Part shown: positions 1 to 10,637 of the stretch, piece by piece
How positions within the stretch are numbered: position 1 is the stretch's first letter
Layout of the letters: every line of letters starts with the position of its first letter
Assembly (NCBI RefSeq): GCF_050947335.1
Contig: NC_134984.1
Span: forward strand, 6,925,926 to 6,989,925
From: Megachile rotundata
Taxonomy: Eukaryota; Arthropoda; Insecta; Hymenoptera; Megachilidae
Reading direction: 5' to 3'
DNA: 64,000 nucleotides
Notes under the pieces: generated by a model
Databases searched by the model: none
Told to the model about the DNA's origin: nothing
Seen by the model: only the letters and a program-made list of their open reading frames with translations
Program-made: the position numbers and the translations under genes

Positions 1-1
1 A

Positions 2-196
2 AATGTCTGGGCATATTTAAAAATGAAGCTAGCAAATGAATACAGTGCTCCCCCAACAACAATAAATGATTTGTGGCAAAGAGTGCAGCATCAGTGGTAT
101 TCTATTACTCCAGAATACTGCGAAAATATAATTTCAAGTATGCCTAAACGCATTCATGCCACTATGAAGACCAAAGGCTTGTGGACAAAATATTAA
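2..196 (+). pseudogene. Tc1-like transposase, C-terminal fragment
   Basis: The first bases are an open frame that enters from outside the window and ends at TAA 194-196. It encodes about 64 residues ending ...MKTKGLWTKY. The pattern 'TINDLWQRVQHQW' followed by 'SMPKRIHATMKTKG' is the usual end of Tc1-family DDE transposases, where the last helices follow the third catalytic residue. The catalytic residues themselves would lie upstream, outside the window. The 3' part of the element follows (A+T-rich, polyadenylation-like AATAAA near 379) and ends in an inverted-repeat-like end near 436. Whether the complete gene is intact cannot be judged. Confidence 0.7.
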
Positions 197-408
197 ATGT
201 ACAAAAATATGAAATGTTTCGTTGAAAATGAATTGTGGTGCAAAACCGACTACACGGAAAACATTTGTATTTATCAAAATATTAATGACATCATAACGGG
301 TAAAACTTTTTTGGAAATCTAAAACATTGTACTTAATACTATGTATTTTTTTTTTTTTTTATTCTATATGGAAACATTGAATAAAATTTCATTTTTGTAA
401 AAATATCG

Positions 409-438
409 TATGTGTGTTCACTTTTGCTCCTCACTGTA
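409..438. repeat. 3' terminal inverted repeat end of the Tc1-like element
   Basis: The sequence runs gtgtgttcacttttgctcct then cactg and TA. Its reverse complement begins CAGTG, typical of Tc1 termini, and a TA target dinucleotide follows at 437-438. The matching left end is outside the window, so the assignment rests on position after the transposase and on the terminal motif. Confidence 0.5.
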
Positions 439-516
439 TAACTCGACAGCACGCCGCGAAGTAGGTGTTAGTGCGTATAGAATGTAACTATGGTCTATCT
501 AGATTCATAGAGTATG
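438..516 (+). repeat. Left terminal inverted repeat (79 bp)
   Basis: Pairs with 2851-2929 in inverted orientation; the two differences lie near the outer 17th base and near the 60th base. Confidence 0.85.
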
Positions 517-1797
517 CGACGGAAAGACTCGATCGCCGCATGTACTATAAAGATAGAGCCCATCTGCCTCAAATTTGGTAATCCCCGCGTCGTGGGCTCC
601 GTTTATAGGTTCTTAGATCCATGGCTTCCACATGCGAACAAAGTCGATTCAATTTCATTTATATCAGAAACGTTGCGAAATGAAGATGCAGTCGTTACAT
701 TTACGTATATTACCAGATATATCTATAATGGTTCGTATTCTTTCTCAGGATTTATTAATTTCCAATCCGCCATACCACAATCAACTGGTTATTGGCAGCA
801 ACGTTTACTGAGGTATTTTTAATTTTGCGCCGCCTCCGAAAAGGTTGAAATGTATTTAATATAATACCTAACGAGTAAATAGGTTTCATTCATATCTGTT
901 ACGTAATTGTATGATTGAATGAAATAGAAATTACTTCATTAGGAAATAGAAATTATTTTATACCTTTTAGTGCATTTCGAAGTCGGTGTATTTTTTTTCT
1001 TAAAATTATTTTATAATTCCCCGCGTTTGCCTATTTCACCCCAGTCTTCTTCCACAACGCTACATGAGCCCATTGCTCTCGGTAAAAATTTCTCCTTCCT
1101 GTCTCCTGTCGATTCCACTCGGTCCCCGTTGTCGCCCCCTAATGGTGCCATGACCAGGCTGACGACTGGGTCCCTAGTTGAATCAACAGTTGATCAGAAG
1201 GATGCTTTGCTCAATTGACCTCTCTCCCTCCTCTCCCCCGCTCAGTCGGTCCCCGTTTTGTGCCCCCTAATGGTGCTATGACCAGGCTGACACCGATTTC
1301 CTCCCTTGCGGGTTTGAGTCGTTTGATCGGTCGTGTCTATTTTGTTTCGCCGCTTCTTCTACTCCTGCTCTTCCTCTTCTCCCTCTCGCTGTCCTCTTGC
1401 TTCTTCCCCTCCTCTTGCCGTTTGAAAAGCGCGCCGTGCCTCCGCCGTCTTGCTTGTTGCTGCATCCTTTTGCTTCACCCTTTAGGGCCGCTCTCCAAGT
1501 GTTTGCAGCGTTCCTTCCCTCGCCATGCTGGATATTCTGGATATTCTCAATGCGGCCCCTTTTCTCCACCGTCGCTGTGTCTTCGGAGTTCCCAGAGTGC
1601 TGGAGCGTTTTCCGCAGTTCTTCCAACACTTTTCCGTCATTTTCCCGCTTTGCACTTCACTGCACTCTCACAACACTTTCCTAACACTACACCGAGTTAG
1701 TTGCCTATCTGTTAATTATTTATTATTTATTTATTTATTAACCTACTAATCACTTCACTATTTATAATAATTAATTCGTTAATTATGAACTAATTAA

Positions 1798-1828
<31 letters not shown>

Positions 1829-2850
1829 CTCATTCACTTCACTTCATTAATTAATTAATTAATTAATTAATTTGTTAATTTATTTCTTCCTTCCTTCACT
1901 TCATTCCGTGTCGTCTCGCCTCTTCCTCTTCTCCTCCTCCCTGTCTTCTTGCTTCAACCAATCCGCTTACCATTTGAATAACGCGCCATGTCTCCGCCAT
2001 CTTGCTTGTTGCCGCGTGCCTCCGCTTCGCCCATAGGCTTCGTCCCTGAAGGCAGCTCTCCATGCGCTTGCGGCGATCCTTCCTCCGCCATCTTACTTGT
2101 TGCCGCGTGCCTTCGCTTCGCCTTTAGGCTTCGTTCTTAAGGGCCGCTCTCCATGCGCCTGTAGCGACCCTTCCCCGGCCATGCTGAATGTTTGCGAACC
2201 GGCCTTTACGCTCTACGCTTTCCCTCGCGCGGAGATGCCCACGTGTTCGTACGATATATCGAAGCATGCTTGACCGACGCCATTATTTATTTACTATCAA
2301 GTCATGACAATACAAAAATAGCCAAAACTAATCACCGCGTGCATTCAGTATGCCTCATTCGCCCTTTCCCGCACTCTAAATCCCTAATGACATTTACATT
2401 ATAATTAATTAATCTAATTTCTACGACTTTCTCTCGCAACTTCTACATGTCGCACGACCACGTGTTCACGCAAGTCTTTTTTCGAGGGCAACTTTCACCC
2501 TTAAATTGCACTATTTTCACTCGCGATATATAAAAATAATCGTATTTAAGTCGCTCACATATTTATTTTATTCCGCGGTCCGTCCGAATACTCGTTTCCT
2601 CGCTTTCGATTACTCATGGGTTTGCACCTCATGCTTTCCCTCGCGTCGCGTGGAGGTCGCCATTACCGAAATTTCGTTTTTTATTTATAACTTCACTATT
2701 CCACTTCCGATTTTCACAAAATTTCACCGCCCACTTCCCTCACGGTCTCCCCTCACTTCACAACATTATTTATCACCCTTAAACCACTGTAATTTATCGC
2801 GGAGCGACCCCCGAACACGTGCGCTCGCCACGACAGCCAACCTAGCTTCT

Positions 2851-2929
2851 CATACTCTATGAATCTAGATGGACCATAGTTACATTCTATACGCACTAAC
2901 ACCTACTTCGCGCCGTGCTGTCGAGTTAT
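2851..2929 (-). repeat. Right terminal inverted repeat (79 bp)
   Basis: Reverse complement of 438-516 with two differences. It ends in CGAGTTAT and is followed by CTGTATA, which is also found at the left edge. Confidence 0.85.
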
Positions 2930-2967
2930 CTGTATAGAAAAAAAATAGCTATACAAGCTTTGCCTAT

Positions 2968-3187
2968 TGTAATGTTCCCGGGTACATCATATTGAATCCA
3001 GTCGATAAAAAGAGAAGCATCTTAATTCTAATATCTTTTTCTATTGTATTACCGACCGCAAATTACCGACCGCGCCATAAAAATTCGCATGGTAATGGGA
3101 TGGGGTAGCTCACGCGTGCAACATTGTTTAGAGTAGATCACCGATCGATGGCGCACGCGTTAGTTAGAAAAATATACTTCGAAACAG
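2968..3187 (+). repeat. 5' LTR of Gypsy A, first part
   Basis: Starts TGTAATGTTCCCGGG, comparable with the B LTR start TGTAACATCCCGGG, and contains the ATTACCGACCG motif also seen near the start of the B LTRs. It is cut at the LINE target site (3174-3187, repeated at 8916-8929) and resumes at 8930. The start is inferred by comparison with B. Confidence 0.6.
3174..3187. repeat. LINE target-site duplication, 5' copy
   Basis: atacttcgaaacag, identical to 8916-8929. Confidence 0.95.
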
Positions 3188-3412
3188 GAAAAAAAGACGG
3201 TGCGCTTGGGTGTGAGCTTAGTCGTTGATTTATGTATCGTTTTTTGTATTTTTTCTGAGTTTAAGTGAAGACGTTATCTTTTTTATTAGTTTGTAAGAGG
3301 GCGTGGGTTTTCGTTGCTTGTTTTGCATAAATGAAAAGTGGAGTGGTTTAATCTTACGCGGGATATTTCGGTACCGGGCCCTTCGGGCACGGGAACCGAA
3401 GAGGACGCCATC

Positions 3413-4787
3413 ATGGCGGAGGGCAAATCTTTGCCTTGTAAGATGGGTCCTAGATTAGATTCTGTGAAGGCGAATTTGGTTGATGCAACTGTCGCGTTAA
3501 AAAGGAAAAGTTCGTACGATTTACAAGAATGTACCAAAAAAGAAAAAGTAATCAATTTGACTTCTATGCCTGAAAAAAGAATTAATCTGTATCCGAGTAA
3601 ACACGTGGGTCCAGCTTTCGTAGATATACGAATTAATAGAAATGCCATTAAGAAATCTAGAGCGCAAAACCTTATTCATATTGCAAAGGTCGTGAACAAT
3701 TTAAACGTGGGCGTGATTGATATGAAGGCTAGAGGCAAAGGAGCTGCTGAGCTGAAATTTTCTAATAAAGATTTAGCAAATGCGTTTGTACAAAATGAGC
3801 AATTAATCAAATGGGATATGGTGGCCTATATCCCATTCTATAGAATCGAAAAGAAGGGGTTATTGAGGGAAATTCCACTTGAGGTTACCATAGAGGAAGT
3901 GATACATAACTCTATTTCTCCTGCTAAGATTACAAATGCCATAAGATTAAACAAGAAGTCTTTTGATAATGTTAATAATAAAGTTTGCTGGGTTCCTAGT
4001 GAGACAATTTTAATTTCGTTTGAAGGAAATACACTTCCTAATTCGATTAAACTATATGGCATTTTGAACACCAGAGTGCATGTGTATATTGAAGGTGTCA
4101 AGACGTGTTACAATTGTTTTAAATACGGGCATTCTACAGGCAAATGTAGAAGTATTCATATTTGTCAAGTTTGTGGGGAAGAGGATAAGGATAAGAACCA
4201 TCAATGTACTCATGGAGAAAGTGTTAAATGTCTGCACTGTACAGGAAACAATGGCTTATCATAGTGTAGGCTTTTGGGAGGCTAAAGAGTTGATAACTAA
4301 TTTGAATAATGGAAATGCTTCAGTCCAGTCTATTGCTCAAACACAAATCAGGTTGGATAATGCTAACTTTCCAGCTCTGGATCCTATTAATATGAGTGAA
4401 GAATTTAAATTAAAACAAATAGGGGGTCAGGCAAGACCTTCTGTTAACTCGAGGAAATGGACCAATAGACTCTCTAGTCAAGCTAATAAATTGAGTAATT
4501 CGATGAATTTTATTAAGGAATCTCCTATAAAACATGATACCAAATCCACAGCCACTGTTAAAGTAGTAGAAGAAACAAAGCCACAACAGAAAGTGGAAGA
4601 CGAGAAGATAAGTCAGTCTAGTTCAGTAACAAAAATTAAGCTAGTTGATTCTCCTGCTGGTAGGAGAGATACTAATCAAAATCATATCAGTATTTCAACA
4701 GGATCTAGTCATAAAAATATTAAAAATCAAAATATTAAACAATATAAAGGATCAGCAAACATTAAGAAAAAAACATTGTCATCTTGA
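3413..4787 (+). pseudogene. LINE ORF1 (gag-like RNA-binding protein), one frameshift
   Basis: The first in-frame ATG is at 3413 (context catcATGg); the frame is open from 3338 without an ATG. Near the end of the first frame are CCHC-type motifs, CYNCFKYGHSTGKC followed by CQVCGEEDKDKNHQC and a partial third beginning CLHC. The first frame stops at 4262-4264, inside the third finger. The reading continues one frame over ('FWEAKELITNL') to the stop at 4787, so a 1-nt shift lies near 4245-4260. Such proteins coat LINE RNA and carry it to chromatin. The C-terminal part is polar and lysine-rich. ORF2 starts 82 nt downstream. Confidence 0.85.
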
Positions 4788-4868
4788 TATCTAATAAATA
4801 TTTCTCAACAGTATTTTGAAACGAAAATAAATTTATTAATAATTAAATAAATAGATAAAAAAGAAAGT

Positions 4869-7800
4869 ATGAACCATCTTAACATCCTTTTATGGAATTG
4901 TCGTAGTATTCTTAATAAAAAAGAAGAATTTTCTAAATTATGTAATAACTATGATATTATAATATTAACGGAAACCTGGTTGAAGGCCGGGAAACATTTA
5001 TTTGATAGGAATCACAATATCCTAAGGAATGATCGTGGAGGCCAAAGTAATGGAGGTGGTGTAGCTTTGGCTATTCGTAAGGATATCCAATTTGTCACTT
5101 TGAATATTCCAGGGGTGGAATATCTGGAAGGAGAATTTTTAGGCATTGAAACAACTAATCTGAGTCAGAACTTTATTGTGGCAGGGTGTTACAGGGCTCC
5201 TCAGGAGCAGTTTGACAAAATTAAATGGTTAAATGTTATACAATCTTTGTCCAGCAAAGGCAATTTAATCTTGGCAGGTGATTTCAATGCCCATCACCCC
5301 TTGTGGAACAATTTATCAGTCAATGTAGCAGGAGAAGGTCTAGAAATGATATTAAAAGATCTGGATTTAATGGTTCATAATACTGACTCACATTCTAGGG
5401 TTGATAATAGATGCAACTCAAAAACCAACATTGATCTTTTAATCTCTAATATTGAAATAGCTTATCTTATATCTACTCATCAATTGGATGATACTCTTGG
5501 CTCGGATCACTTTCCCATTGAGGCAACAGTACAAGTTCAAAAACAGGTACAGAACAGAAAGACCAACAGATTATCTACATCAAGAACAGATTGGGCACTA
5601 TATAAAATAGACATGGACAACTATTTGGACTTGTTTCATAGTAAAGAATTTGTTGACCTGTCAGTGGATCTCAAGTATACAGTTTTTTTGAGGCCATGAA
5701 GAGTGCTGTTATTAAAAATACACCTGTGAAAAAGCGAAATTCAGGTAATGGCTCTTATAGTATTCAAAAAAACAATTCTGCTCCATGGTGGGACAGCGAT
5801 TGTGACAGAGAAGTTAGGAAAAGGAAGGGTACATTGAAAAAATGGTTACACTCATTAAAAATGGAAGATTGGATAGCTCATAAAAAACAAACAGCAATAA
5901 CTAATAAATTACTTCAAAATAAAAAAAGACAGGCGTTCAGAAACTTCGTTAGCAATTTAAATCATAATTCAAATATCAAGCATTTCTGGAATACAGTTAG
6001 AAAATTTAAATCGAGATGGGTTAATACTGCTTCAAAACCACCTGAACAGGTGCAACGTTTGGAGCAACAGGCAGTAAACAAGATCTGTCCGCCATGGGTA
6101 CCCACGGCTCCAGCAGACAACATACAATCATCGGTTAATCATTTTCTGGACAATCCATTTGATTTTACAGAATTGTTACGTGCCATTAGTCAGTGTAAGA
6201 GTTCTTCCGCTCCGGGACCTGATCAGGTTGACAATAAAATGTTCCAGCACTTATCTAGTAGATGCAAGCTAAAACTTCTGGAAATTTATAATGCCTTATA
6301 CAAGGAACATATTTATCCACAAGACTGGAAGAAATTTTCAATTTTCTTCATTCCTAAATCTAATGGCAAGCAACTTAGGCCTATCACACTTTCGTCTTGT
6401 GCATGTAAATTAATGGAGAGACTTATCAACAATAGACTTCAATATTGGTGTGAGTATAATAACTTTATCCCGCAAATGCAAGCAGGATTCAGAAGGGGTA
6501 GGTCCTGTCAGGATAATTTAGGGATCCTGACTACTATGGCAGATATTGGCCATCGTACAAATAATTATACCATGGCAGCTTTATTGGACATAAATAGTGC
6601 CTTTGATAATGTACAAAGAGACATTTTATTGGAAAAACTAAGAGAGCTTTATATCACGGGTAATGCTTTTAGTTTCATTGAGGCCTGGTTATCTGATAGA
6701 AACATTTTCTTCCAAGGTAGTGATTTTCTAGAAAATCAGTATCAAAACATGAGGATGCATAAGGGGGTACCACAAGGTGGAGTTCTAAGTCCGCTCCTCT
6801 TCAGTTTATACATCAGTAATTTAGCAGATAGCATACCAGAAGGGGTGATAATAACTCTCTTTGCTGATGATATAGCAGTAATAGCACAGAACAAACATCT
6901 ACACATAGCAAAATCCTTACTACAAAATGCAGTCAACATAATAAATTTTAACCTGAATAAGATTGGTCTACAGCTCATTGCGGAAAAGACGGAATTGATA
7001 TCGTTTGGCAGATCTCCATACAAGCCAGTGCATACACAAATCAGTTTACGGGAACATAATATTGATTCCAAGCCAGTAGCAAAATATTTGGAATTGTGGA
7101 TTGATCATAAGCTCAATTTCAAGGAGCATATACAATCAGTTCAAATTTTTTGTAACAAGGTTCTTAATATCATTAAATTTCTCAGAAAAATATGGTGGGG
7201 ATGTGATCCTCAATCTTTGTTATTGGTTTATAAGGCTTTAATAAGATCAAAAATGGAATATGGCAGTACGTGGTATTTCCCAACTGATGTTAGATCCAGG
7301 AATGTTTTGGAGGGAATTCAGATGGAAGCTTTAAGACTGGCGATGGGTTATAGAAAATCCACTCCAACAAATGTCATATTGGCAGAAACTAAGATACTTA
7401 ATTTTAAGGACAGAACCATATACCTAGGTTCAAAATATATTTTGAAATTATTAACCAATAGTTCAAATCCGATGGTTAATATACTTTCGGATTTTTGTGA
7501 GATTTATAAAAATGAAAGTATTTCTTTCAATTCCAAGCGAAATAGAGATAGGCCTTTAGTGCACATCATCAAACTTATTGAGGAGTATACTCCTCTTCTG
7601 AACAGACTTCCAAATCTGGTGACCAATACAATGGCATATTCTTCACAACTCGTGCAATGCTCTTTGGAATCTGTGTTCATTTCTGAATTAAGGAATTCTT
7701 TAAACACAATAGACATTTTTCAGGATACAATACTTAATAAATACTCAGGACACAAAACAATATTCACTGATGGATCTAAGTCGGATGGATTTCCAGCTGT

Positions 7801-8635
7801 AGGTGCAGCGTGTATCATTCCAGCAGACAACTTTATTGCTAGAATGTCTATTCCTAAACAGTCCTCGGTGTTCACTGCTGAATGCATTGCCCTGGAAATG
7901 GCCTTATCTTATGTCTATAATCATCAACAGGGATCCTATGTTATCTGTACAGATTCACTCAGTCTAGTACAAGCCTTGATAAGGCCAGGGGTTAAGCCGT
8001 TTACAAACATTCATTTAATCAACATTAAAAACACACTCAGACTAATTAAGGAGGAATCACCCGATGTAGGGATTACTTTTATGTGGATTCCTTCTCATAA
8101 GGGTATTCCGGGTAATGAGCTGGCAGACAGTGAGGCTAAGACTGCAGCTCATTTGGAAGTTTTGGATATTTTTAGTGTCCCTTGCACAGACATATTTCCT
8201 TTATTAAAACAAAAAATAGTGGAAAGAAGTCAAAATGAGTTGGTAGGTCAAGCCATAAAGAAAGGAGCCGTATATTTTAACAATTACTTCTCTGGGATTA
8301 ATTCTAAGCCGTGGTTCCATAATAAAAAACTCTCTAGACATTTAACGGTTTGGATAAATAGAGCCAGGTCAAATCATTTTAATTTGAAAATATCATTGAA
8401 GAAAATCAATGTTGTGCAGGATACGAAGTGTCAATGTGGGCATTTCATAGAAGATATTGATCATGTCCTGTGGGATTGTACCGTGTTTCAGCAACATAGG
8501 AAAGAGATGCTGAATAGATTAAAGTGTTGTAAGCTCTCTTTACCTTATAAGATAAGAAATTTCTTAATCAAACCAAATATTACAGTTTTAAAAATTATTG
8601 ATGCTTTTCTTATGAAAAATAATATAAGGCTGTGA
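4869..8635 (+). pseudogene. LINE ORF2: endonuclease - reverse transcriptase - RNase H, one frameshift
   Basis: The ATG at 4869 opens an APE-like endonuclease: LLWNCRSI, then ILTETWL, LAGDFNAHHPLW and GSDHFPI, the usual catalytic blocks. The frame breaks at about 5685-5695 in a run of seven T and resumes at 5696. The second part has RT blocks (AGFRRGRSCQDNL, AALLDINSAFDNV, GVPQGGVLSPLLF, and catalytic FADD), then RNase H (FTDGSK, E in FTAECIALEMAL, CTDSLSL, SHKGIPGNELAD) and a terminal CQCGHFIEDIDHVLWDC finger. The protein performs target-primed reverse transcription. All catalytic residues I can place are present; the T-run indel is the only obvious lesion. Confidence 0.92.
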
Positions 8636-8915
8636 TTGTACAGATATTGTTAGCTAGTTAGTTATACTTTGTTTATGTAATTTTCCATGTTCAAATATGT
8701 TTATGTAGAACAATGTTTACTATTAGTATGTATTTAGTTAGGGCTAAGTTAAGCTAGTTGTGTATTTTCCGACTGTCTCAAAAGTTCCTATGTATAAGCA
8801 TTTCTTTGTATTCATTTTTATATTTTGTTATTCTATCAAAAGAATTTATTTCTGTATGCAATAAAGATAACACATATAGGTCCGTTTTGGACCTGAAGTG
8901 TATTTAAAAAAAAAA
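8636..8915 (+). other. LINE 3' untranslated region and poly(A) tail
   Basis: Non-coding, T-rich, with AATAAAG at about 8860 and a terminal A-run at 8905-8916. Confidence 0.8.
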
Positions 8916-8929
8916 ATACTTCGAAACAG
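8916..8929. repeat. LINE target-site duplication, 3' copy
   Basis: atacttcgaaacag directly after the poly(A) tail, identical to 3174-3187. Confidence 0.95.
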
Positions 8930-9242
8930 AGTTATTATAAATTATTATTTAAATGTTTATATTATATATATTAATAATTATTCACTCATTATAAATTGCG
9001 TTATATTTTTAACTATTACTTTATGTATTGTTTGCGATTAATTATGTCTTCTATTAAAACACTTATAATTTGCGTATCTAAAAATTATTAAAAATACGAT
9101 TTAACGGGAAAACTTGTAAAAAACTAATTAATAATAAATCAAAGCGTAGTTTTATTAATCAAACTAATATATATTTGTCACTAAATAAAGCGTAATAAAA
9201 TAATAATACTTTTTGAGCGGGAAAAACCCATGATTCTCTGGG

Positions 9243-9250
9243 TATAAAAG
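9243..9250 (+). promoter_or_regulatory. TATA box of Gypsy A LTR
   Basis: TATAAAAG, followed about 30-40 nt downstream by the motif cgcagaacag/a seen at the same place in both B LTRs, so transcription probably starts there. Confidence 0.6.
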
Positions 9251-9403
9251 GGCGTACAGCAGCGGCTGCGAGCGCAGAACAATCTTGGAAGTACTACGTG
9301 CCGGACCTCTTAGAAAGCGACTTACTGGAGCAGTTTTAACTGGTAAGAGCCTACAAGATTCTTAGTTTTGACTGGACAGCGGGTATCAGCCATTTGGATA
9401 CTC

Positions 9404-9815
9404 GATCGTTGGGTAATTCTAGCAGCTAGCTAACGCAGGCTCCCCGTTCAAACGATCTTGTCTCTGAAACTCCATAAGGAGAGTGCTATGCTCAGCCCCA
9501 AAAAAAACTAAGACATCAACGAGAGCTCGCCAGTCACTCATACATATTTCTTATTTTCCTGAATTACTAATTCGCCGTCAGATTCTCGGAGTTCGCTCTG
9601 GGTAGTTTAGTAGCCAGCTAACGCAGGCTCCCCATCATTGAGCGGCTTGGTCTCTGAAGCTCGTGTCTTTTGGGTGGCGTTTCAGTAACTTCAATAAATA
9701 ATTAAAGTCGAGTCATTTTTATTTGCAACCCTGTTGGTCACACGTCGGTCACTTGATTCTTGCATCGTTGGGTAATTCTAGCAGCTAGCTAACGCAGGCT
9801 CCCCAATTAAGCGAT
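9404..9815 (+). promoter_or_regulatory. Three hairpin repeats in the LTR transcribed leader (A)
   Basis: Three copies (9404-9457, 9594-9644, 9764-9815) share GGGTA...AGC.AGCTAACGCAGGCTCCCC. Each can fold: an outer stem (GATCGTT/AACGATC in copy 1, CGCTC/GAGCG in copy 2, ATCGTT/AAGCGAT with a bulge in copy 3), then GGG/CCC; AGCC/GGCT is present in copy 2. Outer-stem sequences differ while pairing is kept. The same three hairpins occur in the B LTRs. Role unknown; an RNA signal for translation, packaging or reverse transcription is inference. Confidence 0.65.
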
Positions 9816-10366
9816 CAGGTTTTGGGTGTCGATTTGTGTTCTGACAAAAAGGGCCATGAATCTAATTAGTTTAGAGTCAAACAAGGAGTAACTGTTCCAC
9901 GTTTAATACAAATTTTAGAGTTTTGTAATTAACCAAATATATTTTTGTCAGGATCTAGATCCATTATTAAATTGCGTTATTTTCTTGCGTTGCGTATATC
10001 ATTATAAAACCGCGTAATTGAAGTAGGTAGCTACCGTTCTGCGATTTGCGTCAACAACAAGTCTGTTATACTCCAATTTGCTTATAGAATTCAGTCACAT
10101 ATACATTTTTATATTTACTAAAGTAATTGTTAATTATAACTCTTTTTCTCATCATTATTTGAATAAACCTAATTAATGAAAGGTATTAACCTGTAGATTT
10201 CACTCTTTAACCACACGCCACCACGATCCCACATTCTTTTAGAATTAGTTATAGTAAAAACGAGTCGCTTAATAAGCAAAAGCCGCTCTTTGCTTCATAA
10301 GCGCTGTAAAATACCAGGTTCTAGTACCAGGGACGTTACACGTTATATTAATAAAAATAAAATTTT

Positions 10367-10384
10367 TGGTGACAGCGGTGGGAT
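10367..10384 (+). other. Primer-binding site of Gypsy A (tRNA-Leu type)
   Basis: TGGTGACAGCGGTGGGAT, 26 nt after the LTR end. The complement ends ...CACCGCTGTCACCA, resembling the 3' end of a leucine tRNA from memory. The identical 18-mer occurs in B (42127) and C (57950). Confidence 0.7.
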
Positions 10385-10637
10385 TGGTTGTATAACAGGA
10401 TTGATCACTGATCGTAGCTGCAGATACGTATCATTGGTCTACTGTGTGGCAAGAGAACTTTTCTCTGTGGAGGCTAAAACCTTTCATTTTAATATTACTA
10501 ATAAAATAGGAAAAGGAAAAAGAGAAGGAAAAAACATATAAAAGGGGGGAAAAAAGGGAGTAGTAATATATAAATACATATATATAAATACATATATTGA
10601 TATTTAATTATACTAATTTTAACGTAATTAATTCACA

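Larger units (their letters stand above)
438..2929. mobile_element. Non-autonomous DNA element with 79-bp terminal inverted repeats
   Basis: Positions 438-516 and the reverse complement of 2851-2929 match over 79 bp with two differences seen by eye. Both begin ataactcgacagcacg. The flanks carry CTGT (434-437 and 2930-2933), extendable to CTGTATA if the end is drawn differently, consistent with a short target duplication. The 2.3-kb interior is pyrimidine-rich and AT-rich low-complexity sequence with imperfect internal direct repeats: one at about 1120-1165 and 1250-1293, another at about 1490, 2050 and 2145. The open frames inside are compositional and resemble no protein I know. No transposase is visible, so the superfamily is unassigned. 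Confidence 0.8.
3188..8915 (+). mobile_element. Near-full-length non-LTR retrotransposon (LINE, RNase H-bearing, I/LOA-like)
   Basis: It is bounded by a perfect 14-bp target-site duplication, atacttcgaaacag, at 3174-3187 and 8916-8929, and ends in a poly(A) run of about 12 bases. It encodes a gag-like ORF1 with CCHC fingers, then ORF2 with an APE-type endonuclease, reverse transcriptase, RNase H and a C-terminal CCHC motif. RNase H and CCHC in ORF1 point to the I/LOA/Outcast group rather than Jockey/CR1. Each ORF has one frameshift, so this copy is probably dead but recent. It is inserted into the 5' LTR of Gypsy A. Confidence 0.93.
8930..10340 (+). repeat. 5' LTR of Gypsy A, second part
   Basis: Continues the LTR beyond the LINE insertion. 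It contains a TATA box (9243), three hairpin repeats (9404-9815), an AATAAAC polyadenylation-like signal at about 10160, and ends GGACGTTACA. The R-U5 part aligns well with the B LTRs; U3 is more diverged. Total LTR length without the LINE is about 1.6 kb. Confidence 0.75.

Noticed and set aside
970..2862. Several open frames (82-161 codons) inside the TIR element
   Set aside because: They arise from pyrimidine-rich low complexity, overlap on both strands, and have no motif or ATG context; none resembles a transposase.
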